From positions 1 to 64,000 of the forward strand of contig JAILNV010000007.1 in NCBI GenBank assembly GCA_024691125.1: a stretch of 64,000 nt of DNA, in the 5' to 3' direction. The DNA comes from Lachnospiraceae bacterium. Lineage in GTDB: Bacteria > Bacillota > Clostridia > Lachnospirales > Lachnospiraceae. The position numbers and the translations under genes were made by a program. Shown in pieces: positions 37,639 through 47,268 of the stretch (its first letter is position 1; every line of letters begins with the position of its first letter). Below the pieces are notes generated by a model. The model saw nothing but the letters and a program-made list of their open reading frames with translations, did no database searches and had not been told where the DNA came from.

Positions 37639-40230
37639 ATGGACTTTAAAAAGGAACTGGCGACAAAGATAATAAGTATTGCGGCTCTGGTGGTACTTGG
37701 TTATATATTCTTTATATCCGTATACAACCAGATAATCGTACAAAGCGGAGGATTCTTCTATGTGATCATATTTGGCGGAATCCTTATTCTTGCGTTTGTA
37801 CTTCTGAGCCTTGTGACTAAGATACTCGACATTTCGGATGAGGTTAACGATAATTTCATGTGGAATATTGTTGAGATCGTCATGCTTTGCTTCAGTGCAT
37901 ATCTGTTTCTTATTTTCAGGCTGTCATATAAATCATCGGTGCCGGCGGAAGAGACCATCATATACCGTGCAGCCGCACTGATGAAAGAGAAAGCCTTAAG
38001 TACCAAGGGAATGGATATGATATCGCATCTCATAACATATCCCTCACAGTATGTTTACGCACGTGTTCTTGCTGCATTTTTCAGGATAACGGATACGGGA
38101 TCCGGAGCATTCGTGACTCTTAATGCCATTATCCTCATCCTTACGGCTTTTGTAATGGACAGGGTTGTAAGAAGAATAGCGGGACGCGCCTGCGGACTGC
38201 TTGCAGCAATATGCACGCTGTTTATTCCGTCGCAGTCCTTTGCGGTATATTCGTACAGCAGCGAATTCTTTCTCTGCTTTGTCATGATACTTACCTTTGA
38301 CATACTGTTACTGGTAACAGATGGTAAGAAGAGAGACAAGAAGAGGATGATCGTATATGATGCGATACTGGGACTGCTTCTCGGGCTTTTATGCTTTACA
38401 GAGCCGCTCACATTTATATGCATAATAGCATTTCTTTTATATTTCCTTTACAGAAGGAAGGTAAAGGATCATTATCCGTGGCATGCATTTGCAGTTGTTT
38501 GCGGTGTGATGCTTGTGACACTGCTGATCTTCAATATATCTAAATCATCTGTCCTCAATAAAGGCTTTGGGGATGTGGTTGGAGGATCGTTCACGAGATT
38601 TTCTGTTTCTAAGAATCCTGAAACAGATGAAAAGTATACCTTTGGTGAGATATTCAAGCGTTTTCACAGTAATCTTGATAACCAGAATACAAACGTAAAC
38701 GATAACTACCTCTTCCTGGAAGGAAAGGACGGAGAGGCTTATACAAAAACAAACAGCGCATGGTTTACCCTCGGCACTCAGATGAGCTATATGTTTATTA
38801 TCGTAATGTCAATAGCATGCGCATATTATATGCTGAGGAATAAACACAGAGAAGTGATCCCGTGTCTTCTGCTTCTGTTTGGAAGCTTTATTATGCTTTT
38901 TTACCGCTCTACGAAGGAGAACAGTACGTATTATCTGTTCGAGGTCCTGATGATCATCGGGTGCACCGGACTTCATTATATGTATATGAACCATCATTCG
39001 GATATTCCCGTGCTTCTTAGCGAAATGGCCAATTCACCCACGATGAGTCCGGCAACGCTGGCAGGAACGCTCGCCCGTGCGAAGGCACTTATATTTGTTG
39101 ACCACAGCAGAGATAAAGAGGCTAAGATCGAAATAAGTGAAGCACAGGCAATAGCTCAGAATTCAATGGATGATCAGTTCACGGCGGACAGCTCTCCGGA
39201 TCAGGGGAACAGAGTAAATGAAAACATAGCATCCGAATTCAGTATTTTCTCGGGTGGTGTGTCCGATTACGAGGACGGTGTGTTCGGAGGACAGGTCGGA
39301 GATATGTTCGGAACAGTTCCGAAGCCCGAGGCAGTTCAGCCGGAAGAACCGGTCAAGGTCGGAACGGGAGATTTTATCGCACAGAGCCTTGATGATATAG
39401 GAAGGCTTGCGGAACAGTATACGGAAGATTCGGCAGGCGGATATACCGATGATGCATATGAAGAGTATCCCGAGGAGTATGCGGATACATATGATGAATA
39501 TTCGGACGAACAGGGTGGCTATACCGAAGAATATGAGGAATATCCGGAAGAGTATGAGGAATATCCTGAAGAATATGAAGAATATCCCGAAGACTATGCG
39601 GAAGATTACGGGGAATATCCGGAGGACTATACAGAAGAGTATGAGGACTATCCTGAGGAGTATGAGGACTATCCCGAAGAGTCAGGCGGAGAATACGGAC
39701 AGTATACCGAAGAACAGCCGCAGCAGTCCGGTGAATATCAGCAGCAGACAGTTGAATATCAGCAGCCGCAGGATGTGCAGAAGCAGGATGAAGGACAGCC
39801 GAGAAAGAAATCGGCGTTCAGCAATACATCGCATGCTCTTGGATTCAATATGGAGAATGGTTTCTTTGATCATGGATTTAAGGAAGGTATTGATTATGAG
39901 ACCACATACTTTGATGAGCCTGAAGCCGATATAGATGAACCCTTACCCGGATATGAGGATGGTCTGTCCATATATGCGGAGGATGACTGGTTTGCTGACG
40001 AAAACGATAATCCGATGCAGAATCCCGGTGCAGTGCCTGCCGCAGAAGAGGCTTATTCCGAATCCGTACAAATGCCGGATGCAGTACCGGCAGCCGAAGA
40101 ACAGCCGGTAGCAGTTGAAACGGCAGAAGCGGCTCAGGGATCGGAGACAGGTACCGGTACCGGACCCGTAAAGAAGAGGGTTATTAAGAAAAAAGTTGTG
40201 AGACGTGTAGTTAAGAAGACTAATTCATAG
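37639..40230 (+). CDS. Polytopic membrane protein (glycosyltransferase-like N-terminal half) with acidic EEYEEYP repeats and basic C-terminal tail
   Basis: Many hydrophobic TM segments in the N-terminal half, then Glu/Tyr/Pro repeat region and KKRVIKKKVVRRVVKK tail. Confidence 0.75.
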   Translation: MDFKKELATKIISIAALVVLGYIFFISVYNQIIVQSGGFFYVIIFGGILILAFVLLSLVTKILDISDEVNDNFMWNIVEIVMLCFSAYLFLIFRLSYKSSVPAEETIIYRAAALMKEKALSTKGMDMISHLITYPSQYVYARVLAAFFRITDTGSGAFVTLNAIILILTAFVMDRVVRRIAGRACGLLAAICTLFIPSQSFAVYSYSSEFFLCFVMILTFDILLLVTDGKKRDKKRMIVYDAILGLLLGLLCFTEPLTFICIIAFLLYFLYRRKVKDHYPWHAFAVVCGVMLVTLLIFNISKSSVLNKGFGDVVGGSFTRFSVSKNPETDEKYTFGEIFKRFHSNLDNQNTNVNDNYLFLEGKDGEAYTKTNSAWFTLGTQMSYMFIIVMSIACAYYMLRNKHREVIPCLLLLFGSFIMLFYRSTKENSTYYLFEVLMIIGCTGLHYMYMNHHSDIPVLLSEMANSPTMSPATLAGTLARAKALIFVDHSRDKEAKIEISEAQAIAQNSMDDQFTADSSPDQGNRVNENIASEFSIFSGGVSDYEDGVFGGQVGDMFGTVPKPEAVQPEEPVKVGTGDFIAQSLDDIGRLAEQYTEDSAGGYTDDAYEEYPEEYADTYDEYSDEQGGYTEEYEEYPEEYEEYPEEYEEYPEDYAEDYGEYPEDYTEEYEDYPEEYEDYPEESGGEYGQYTEEQPQQSGEYQQQTVEYQQPQDVQKQDEGQPRKKSAFSNTSHALGFNMENGFFDHGFKEGIDYETTYFDEPEADIDEPLPGYEDGLSIYAEDDWFADENDNPMQNPGAVPAAEEAYSESVQMPDAVPAAEEQPVAVETAEAAQGSETGTGTGPVKKRVIKKKVVRRVVKKTNS

Positions 40231-40257
40231 TTTTGGATAAATTCATTAAAATTAGTG

Positions 40258-40286
40258 TTGCATAATCGGTGATTTTTTAATATAAT
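40258..40286 (+). promoter_or_regulatory. Sigma-A type promoter for tRNA-Thr
   Basis: TTGCAT-N17-TATAAT, 21 nt before the mature tRNA 5' end. Confidence 0.75.
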
Positions 40287-40307
40287 TTTTTGGTAAGTCA
40301 ATTACAG

Positions 40308-40380
<73 letters not shown>

Positions 40381-40395
40381 GTGACTGTTATTTGG

Positions 40396-40435
40396 GGACA
40401 ACACGGGCGCCAGCTTCGAAGTTGTCCTTTCTATT
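40396..40435 (+). terminator. Terminator downstream of tRNA-Thr
   Basis: GGACAAC ... GTTGTCC followed by tttctattt. Confidence 0.65.
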
Positions 40436-40510
40436 TACTAAATTAATGCTTTATGATAAATTAGATGGTAATTATATGATTCCAACACAGAAAGTAAGAG
40501 GATAATGTAA

Positions 40511-41929
40511 ATGGCTCAATTGTGGGGTGGAAGATTCGAAAAGGAAACGGATGAGCTTGTATATGCTTTTAATGCGTCAATATCCTTTGACAAAAAGCTT
40601 TACAAGCAGGACATAGCCGGAAGCAAGGTACATGCAAGAATGCTTGCGAAACAGGGTATAATTACCGCTGAGGATGAGAAGGCAATACAGCTGGGCCTTG
40701 ATTCCATCCTTGATGATATCGAATTCGGCAATATTGAGATAACCGATGAATATGAGGATATCCACAGCTTCGTTGAGGCTAATCTTACTGAAAGAATAGG
40801 AGAGGCAGGAAAGAAGCTGCATACCGGAAGAAGCAGGAATGATCAGGTCGCTCTTGATATGAGAATGTATACAAGGGATAGGGTTCTTGAAACAAGAGGG
40901 CTTATCATACAGCTTCTCAGCACTCTTGATGATCTGATGGAGAAGCATATAGATACATACATGCCGGGATTCACGCATCTGCAGAAGGCGCAGCCCGTTA
41001 CTCTGGCTCATCATCTTGGAGCATATTTCGAGATGTTTAAGAGAGATTATCAGCGGCTCTATGATATATTTGACCGTATGAATTTCTGCCCGCTCGGAGC
41101 AGGAGCCCTTGCAGGGACCACTTATCCTCTGGACAGGAAATATACAGCCAAGGCACTTGGATTCTACGGACCTACATTAAACAGTATGGATTCTGTATCT
41201 GACAGGGATTATCTGATAGAATATCTGGCAGCTGCCTCAACAATAATGATGCATCTGAGCCGTTTCTGCGAAGAGATAATTATATGGAACAGTAATGAGT
41301 ACCGCTATATTGAAATAGATGATGCATTTTCCACGGGGAGCAGCATAATGCCTCAGAAAAAGAATCCGGATATAGCAGAGCTGATAAGAGGCAAGACCGG
41401 AAGGGTATACGGGGCGCTTATGTCACTGCTCACAACAATGAAAGGAATTCCGCTTGCGTATAATAAGGATATGCAGGAAGACAAGGAACTCGTATTTGAC
41501 GCCATGGATACAGTGAACGGTTGTCTTATGTTATTCAACGGCATGATCAGGTCGATAAAGTTCAATAAGGACATAATGGCAGCCAGTGCAATGAACGGAT
41601 TTACCAATGCCACAGATGCAGCAGATTATCTTGTAGGGAGAGGAGTTCCGTTCCGGGATGCGCATGGTATCATAGGACGGCTTGTGCTTTACTGTATAGA
41701 AAGGAAATGTTCCATTGATGAGTTGTCCTTAGAGGAGCTAAGGGAGATATGTCCGAAGTTCGACGAAGGCGTATATGATGCCATAAGTCTTAAGACCTGT
41801 GTCAGGAGAAGACTCACAATGGGTGCTCCGGGCCACAGGGCAATGGAGGAAGAGATCCTTTCATGCAGGGAATTCCTTAAGAAGGCTAAGGAAGCAGAGA
41901 ATGAGGTAAACAGTTTTTACAATGAATGA
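40511..41929 (+). CDS. argH: Argininosuccinate lyase
   Basis: LWGGRFEKETDELV, HTGRSRNDQVALDMR, GSSIMPQKKNPDIAELIRGKTGR. Confidence 0.97.
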   Translation: MAQLWGGRFEKETDELVYAFNASISFDKKLYKQDIAGSKVHARMLAKQGIITAEDEKAIQLGLDSILDDIEFGNIEITDEYEDIHSFVEANLTERIGEAGKKLHTGRSRNDQVALDMRMYTRDRVLETRGLIIQLLSTLDDLMEKHIDTYMPGFTHLQKAQPVTLAHHLGAYFEMFKRDYQRLYDIFDRMNFCPLGAGALAGTTYPLDRKYTAKALGFYGPTLNSMDSVSDRDYLIEYLAAASTIMMHLSRFCEEIIIWNSNEYRYIEIDDAFSTGSSIMPQKKNPDIAELIRGKTGRVYGALMSLLTTMKGIPLAYNKDMQEDKELVFDAMDTVNGCLMLFNGMIRSIKFNKDIMAASAMNGFTNATDAADYLVGRGVPFRDAHGIIGRLVLYCIERKCSIDELSLEELREICPKFDEGVYDAISLKTCVRRRLTMGAPGHRAMEEEILSCREFLKKAKEAENEVNSFYNE

Positions 41930-41994
41930 TGAAGTGATGAAACAGAAGCTATATCATTCTTTAACAATAATACCGGGAAAGTGAGGAGATTATT

Positions 41995-43080
41995 ATGAGT
42001 GAGAAATTAAAGGTAGGAATACTTGGCGGAACGGGAATGGTCGGACAGAGATTTATATCTCTTCTTGAGAACCATCCATGGTTTGAAGTAGTTACGATAG
42101 CGGCCAGCGCAAGGAGTGCCGGCAAGAGGTATGAGGATGCGGTAGGAGACAGGTGGAAGATGACCACTCCCATGCCGGAGGCTGTTAAGGATATTGTTGT
42201 AATGAATGTAAGTGAGGTTGAGAAGGTTGCATCTACCGTCGACTTTGTATTCAGCGCAGTGGATATGACAAAGGATGAGATAAGGGCGATAGAGGAAGAG
42301 TACGCTAAGACCGAGACTCCCGTTGTTTCCAATAACAGTGCCCACAGGTGGACTCCGGATGTTCCTATGATAATTCCCGAGATCAATCCCGAGCATGTTG
42401 AGGTTATAGAGGCACAGAAGAAGAGGCTTGGAACGACCAGAGGCTTTATTGCCGTAAAACCTAACTGTTCAATACAGAGCTATGCTCCCGTACTTGCAGC
42501 ATGGAAGGAATTCGAACCTGTTGAGGTTGTGGCTACGACCTATCAGGCTATTTCGGGTGCTGGCAAGACCTTTAAGGACTGGCCGGAAATGGAAGGAAAT
42601 ATCATTCCTTATATCGGAGGCGAGGAAGAGAAGAGCGAGCAGGAGCCTTTAAGGATACTCGGTAAAGTCGTTGACGGTAAGATAGAGAAGGCATCTTCAC
42701 CGCTTATAACGACCCAGTGTATAAGGGTGCCGGTGTTAAACGGACATACCGCAGCGGTATTTGTAAGGTTTAATAAGAAGCCTACGAAGGAACAGCTTAT
42801 TGAGAAGATGGTGAGCTTCTCGGGTGAGCCGCAGAAGCTTGAGCTTCCGAGTGCACCGAAGCAGTTCATACAGTATCTTGAAGATGATAACCGTCCTCAG
42901 GTAACGATGGATGTTGATTATGAAAGAGGAATGGGTGTATCTATCGGCCGTCTTCGCGAGGATACGTTATTTGATTACAAGTTCGTAGGCCTTTCACATA
43001 ATACCGTAAGAGGAGCTGCGGGCGGAGCTGTACTGTGCGCAGAGCTTTTAAAGGCTAAAGGTTATATTCAGGCGAAATAG
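41995..43080 (+). CDS. asd: Aspartate-semialdehyde dehydrogenase (archaeal/fungal-type)
   Basis: VGILGGTGMVGQRFISLL; VKPNCSIQ (catalytic Cys); HNTVRGAAGGAVL. Confidence 0.95.
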   Translation: MSEKLKVGILGGTGMVGQRFISLLENHPWFEVVTIAASARSAGKRYEDAVGDRWKMTTPMPEAVKDIVVMNVSEVEKVASTVDFVFSAVDMTKDEIRAIEEEYAKTETPVVSNNSAHRWTPDVPMIIPEINPEHVEVIEAQKKRLGTTRGFIAVKPNCSIQSYAPVLAAWKEFEPVEVVATTYQAISGAGKTFKDWPEMEGNIIPYIGGEEEKSEQEPLRILGKVVDGKIEKASSPLITTQCIRVPVLNGHTAAVFVRFNKKPTKEQLIEKMVSFSGEPQKLELPSAPKQFIQYLEDDNRPQVTMDVDYERGMGVSIGRLREDTLFDYKFVGLSHNTVRGAAGGAVLCAELLKAKGYIQAK

Positions 43081-43109
43081 TCGTTTGTTTGCGTTAGGCG
43101 GGGGTTACA

Positions 43110-44489
43110 ATGGCATTTAAGCGTATTTCAGAGCTTAAGACACTAAACAATTATTATAACAGGAACGATAATCAGATAGTTGTCCTTTATGGAAGCAGAT
43201 ACAGCGGGAAGCATTCCCTGTTAAGGGAGTTCCTTAAGGGCAAGCGGTTCTTTTACTATGCGGCAAGAGCCTGCTCCGATGAAGAGCAGCTTAAGCAGTG
43301 GTATGACGAGCTGAAGGACGCTCTTCCAAGGAATGAACAGATCAAAGAGGGATATTCGGGCATTATCTCGACCATGATCGCCCAGAAGACAGATATAGGG
43401 AAGAGGATAATAGTTGTTGACGAGTTTCAGAATATAATAAAGGGCGGAAATGAATTTATGGAGGCTGTTGTACAAGGAGCCCACAGCAGGCTTAACCAGG
43501 TACAGAGCCCCGTATTGTTCCTGCTCTGTTCATCGTCTGTATACTGGGTAGAGAACCAGATGGTCGACAGGCTTAAGGAGCTTGCCTTTGAAATATCGGG
43601 ACTGCTAAGGCTTAACAACCTGAGATTTCTTGATTTCACCAAATATTTCAAGAATTATGACATGGAAGCAAGTGTTGAAGCCTATTCAGTAATAGGCGGA
43701 AGCCCCATGCTCTGGGAGCTTTGGGATGATGAGAAGACGGTAGCAGAGAATATATGCAGGCTGGCGCTTAAGGAAGGCGGCCCTTTATACGAATACGGAA
43801 ATAATCTTCTTCCGTCGGAATTAAGAGAGCCGGTTGTATATAATACGATCCTTTCGGCACTTGCCCAGGGAAAGAACAAGCTTAACGATATTTATAAATA
43901 CACAGGCTTCTCAAGAGCCAAGATATCGGTCTATCTTAAGAATCTTATAGAGCTTGAGATGGTAGCGAAGATAGATTCGGTTAATACTGCCGGACATGAG
44001 AATGTTCAGAAGGGTATCTACAGAATAGTTAATCCCTACGCAAGGTTTTGGTATAAATATATATTTAAGAATTATTCGAGGCTTGTATTTACACCTCCGG
44101 AGAAGTTTTTTAACCGTTATATTGCTCCGACCTTTAAAGCATATACGGCATACTGCTTTACGGACGTCTGTGCGGAGTATCTTGATATCCTGAATCAGAT
44201 GGATAAGCTGAGCTTTCGGTATAATCAGCGTGGTGTTTGGGTTGGCAAGGTAGGTACAATTGATACCGTGGCCACGGATGACAACGGACACACCCTTGTT
44301 GCATTATGTAACTGGGAGAATCCTCTTATGAAATATGAGGATTATGAATGGCTGATGTTCTGTATCAAGCAGGCCAAGCTCAATGTGGATGCGATATACC
44401 TGTTTTCGGCAGGGGACTTCGATCTGGAGCTTAAACAGGAAGCAATGATAAAGGATAATATAAGGCTGATCGACGGTTCTCAGCTCTGA
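43110..44489 (+). CDS. AAA-type ATP-binding protein with C-terminal DUF234-like domain
   Basis: P-loop-like YGSRYSGKHSLL, Walker B-like RIIVVDEFQN; C-terminal WVGKVGTIDTVATDD...LVALCNWEN. Confidence 0.75.
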   Translation: MAFKRISELKTLNNYYNRNDNQIVVLYGSRYSGKHSLLREFLKGKRFFYYAARACSDEEQLKQWYDELKDALPRNEQIKEGYSGIISTMIAQKTDIGKRIIVVDEFQNIIKGGNEFMEAVVQGAHSRLNQVQSPVLFLLCSSSVYWVENQMVDRLKELAFEISGLLRLNNLRFLDFTKYFKNYDMEASVEAYSVIGGSPMLWELWDDEKTVAENICRLALKEGGPLYEYGNNLLPSELREPVVYNTILSALAQGKNKLNDIYKYTGFSRAKISVYLKNLIELEMVAKIDSVNTAGHENVQKGIYRIVNPYARFWYKYIFKNYSRLVFTPPEKFFNRYIAPTFKAYTAYCFTDVCAEYLDILNQMDKLSFRYNQRGVWVGKVGTIDTVATDDNGHTLVALCNWENPLMKYEDYEWLMFCIKQAKLNVDAIYLFSAGDFDLELKQEAMIKDNIRLIDGSQL

Positions 44490-44514
44490 TAAATGACACA
44501 GAGGTACCTGTTAT

Positions 44515-47193
44515 TTGGGAAAGAAACTTATAATTACCGAGAAACCCTCCGTTGCCCGTGATTTTGCCAGAGTTCTTAATGTTAAGGGCAACAGGGACGG
44601 ATATATTGAAAATGATGAATATGTGATCTCCTGGTGCGTGGGCCATCTTGTCGGGATGCTGTATCCGGAAGAGTACGACATAAAATATAAAAACTGGAAG
44701 CTTCAGGATCTTCCTTTCCTGCCCAAAGAGTATAAATACGGTGTTCTTAAGCCGGTGGAAAAGCAGTACGGTATAGTGAACGGACTGCTGCACAGGGAGG
44801 ATATCGATACGGTATACTGGGCAGGCGACTCGGGAAAAGAAGGACAGACCATTGAAGAGAATATACGTAACTTTGGCGGCGTCCGCGACGGAATGAATGA
44901 GCTGCGTGTCTGGATCGATTCGCAGACGGATGATGAGATAATACGTGGGATTCGGGAAGCCAAAGCAATGAGCGAGTACGATAATCTCGGTAAGTCCGGA
45001 ATAATGCGTACGATAGAGGATTATGCCCTTGGTATTAACTTCTCGAGGGTACTGTCGCTTAAGTACGGAAGGATGATAAATGATGCCGCAGCCACGAAAA
45101 AATATGCTGCGATCGCTGTCGGACGTGTGATGACCTGTGTGCTCGGTATGGTAGTGAACAGGGAGCGCGAAATCAGGAATTTCACTGAGACGCCTTTTTT
45201 TCGTGTTATAGGCAATCTGACAGAAGAGAAGATAGCTGCGGAATGGAAGGCGGTTGAGGGCTCGCAATATCATAACAGCCCTCTTTTATATAAAGAGAAC
45301 GGATTTAAGAAGCGTGAGGATGCCGAAAAGCTTATAGAGGAACTTGACGGCAAACCGGCGGTGGTTGAATCGGTGGAGAGATCCACATCAAAGAAGAAAC
45401 CACCACTTTTGTTTAATATAACAGAGCTGTCTGCCGAGTGCGCCAAGCGTTTTAAGATAACACCCAATTCAACGCTTCAGATAGCGCAGGATCTGTATGA
45501 ACAGAAGTTTACCACATATCCCAGAACCGATGCCCGTGTGCTAACTACAGCAGTAGCAAAGGAAATAAATAAGAATCTGAACGGACTTAAGGCATATGAG
45601 CCTACAGCGAAATTCACTGAAAAGATATTAAATGACAGGCTGTATGCAGGCCTTGAAAAGACTCAGTATGTTAAAGATGCGGATGTGACCGATCACTATG
45701 CGATCATACCGACAGGGCAGACAAAGAATCTGTCAGGATTATCGGATCTTCATAAGAAGGTTTATGATCTTATAGTACGCAGATTCCTAAGTATTTTCTA
45801 TCCTCCCGCAGAGTATGTTTCGGTTAAGCTTACGGTATCTGTTGAAAAAGAGAAGCTGTTTTCGACGGCCAAGATACTTTCAAAAAAAGGCTATATGGAA
45901 ATAGCGGGCGTTACGAAACAGAAGGATGATGAGGAAGGTGAGCTTAGCGAGGACGGAAAGAAGAAGGTCCTTGCATGGATAGAGAAGCTTAAGAAGGGCG
46001 ATATGCTCGACGTTGATTCCTATGATATAAAGGAAGGTAAGACATCTCCGCCCAAACGCTATACTGCGGGAACAATGATGCTTGCGATGGAGAACGCCGG
46101 TAATCTTATTGAAGATGAGGAACTGAGAGAGCAGATCAAAAAGACCGGAATAGGAACCTCGGCGACCAGAGGCCAGATCATTAAGAAGCTGGTGGATATA
46201 ACATATCTTAATGAAAATAAGAAGACTCTGATCCTGACGCCGTCGAATCTGGGCGAAATGGTTTTCGAAGTGGTGGATATGAATATTCCCACGCTCCTTA
46301 ACCCTGAAATGACAGCCAACTGGGAGAAGGGACTCGAGGGTATAATCAACGGTACAGTGGACGCATCTGATTACCGTACTAAGCTCGAGGATTATATAAG
46401 ACGTGAAACCGACAGAATGATAGCGGGGGATATGATAACGACTCTCGCAGGAAGGATCAATCCGTTCACAGGCAAGGGAAGCAAAGGTGCAGCAACCCGT
46501 AAGCCTCTGGGACTCAAGTGTCCGAAATGCGGTGGGGAGCTTACGACAACATCTTTCGGATACGGATGCAGCAATTATTGGAACAAAGAGAACAAATGTG
46601 ATTTCTCTGTCGGTAAAATAGCCGGTGTAATTATAAGCGAGGAGGATTTTTCCGCGCTTATTAACAATGGAAGGACGAAGGTTATTGACGGCTTCGTAAG
46701 CTCGAAAAAGAAGAAATTCAGTGCTGCACTGAAGCTTGTAAGAGAAGAGGACGGTAAATACAGGGCTGTTTTTGACTTCGATAATTCAGGAACGTACAGA
46801 AGAAGCGGAAGTCCGGTGCAGGCTTCGGTTAGAAAAGGATCCGGAGAGACAGACGACAATAAAATAACTACAGATATGCAAACGCTTGACGGCCTGCTGT
46901 GTCCGGTATGCTCCGGGAAGCTGCTCAGGAACTCCTCCGGCGAATACATATGTGAGAATCATGGAAGGATATCGAATGGAAGCTGCAGGTTCATGATTGG
47001 GAGCATTCTTGGACACAGGGTTACAGAAGAAGAGCTTAATGAACTTGTCACTAATGGGATTACAGGTGTTATAAATGGATTTACCAGCAAGAAGGGTAGA
47101 CTGTTTGACGCAAGGCTTAAGCTTGACAGGGATGAAAAAGGAAACATAACAGGTATGTCTTTTGATTTTGACAGGACCGAAGCAAAAAATTAA
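44515..47193 (+). CDS. topB: DNA topoisomerase III (type IA)
   Basis: LIITEKPSVARDFA, AGDSGKEGQT (TOPRIM), FTTYPRTDARVL (active-site Tyr), GIGTSATRG; C-terminal zinc-ribbon/repeat modules; TTG start. Confidence 0.92.
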   Translation: MGKKLIITEKPSVARDFARVLNVKGNRDGYIENDEYVISWCVGHLVGMLYPEEYDIKYKNWKLQDLPFLPKEYKYGVLKPVEKQYGIVNGLLHREDIDTVYWAGDSGKEGQTIEENIRNFGGVRDGMNELRVWIDSQTDDEIIRGIREAKAMSEYDNLGKSGIMRTIEDYALGINFSRVLSLKYGRMINDAAATKKYAAIAVGRVMTCVLGMVVNREREIRNFTETPFFRVIGNLTEEKIAAEWKAVEGSQYHNSPLLYKENGFKKREDAEKLIEELDGKPAVVESVERSTSKKKPPLLFNITELSAECAKRFKITPNSTLQIAQDLYEQKFTTYPRTDARVLTTAVAKEINKNLNGLKAYEPTAKFTEKILNDRLYAGLEKTQYVKDADVTDHYAIIPTGQTKNLSGLSDLHKKVYDLIVRRFLSIFYPPAEYVSVKLTVSVEKEKLFSTAKILSKKGYMEIAGVTKQKDDEEGELSEDGKKKVLAWIEKLKKGDMLDVDSYDIKEGKTSPPKRYTAGTMMLAMENAGNLIEDEELREQIKKTGIGTSATRGQIIKKLVDITYLNENKKTLILTPSNLGEMVFEVVDMNIPTLLNPEMTANWEKGLEGIINGTVDASDYRTKLEDYIRRETDRMIAGDMITTLAGRINPFTGKGSKGAATRKPLGLKCPKCGGELTTTSFGYGCSNYWNKENKCDFSVGKIAGVIISEEDFSALINNGRTKVIDGFVSSKKKKFSAALKLVREEDGKYRAVFDFDNSGTYRRSGSPVQASVRKGSGETDDNKITTDMQTLDGLLCPVCSGKLLRNSSGEYICENHGRISNGSCRFMIGSILGHRVTEEELNELVTNGITGVINGFTSKKGRLFDARLKLDRDEKGNITGMSFDFDRTEAKN

Positions 47194-47268
47194 ACAATTT
47201 TTCAAACAACAGAGTACAATCAGCAGATTTTGTGATAAAATAATATTTACGTAGGCTTGGGAATATTA

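Noticed and set aside
39407-39934. 175-aa plus-strand Met/Arg/Ile-rich ORF
   Set aside because: Alternate frame through the EEYEEYP repeat; low-complexity by-product
44431-45273. 280-aa minus-strand ORF
   Set aside because: Fully antisense to topB with no recognisable domain; topB is unambiguous
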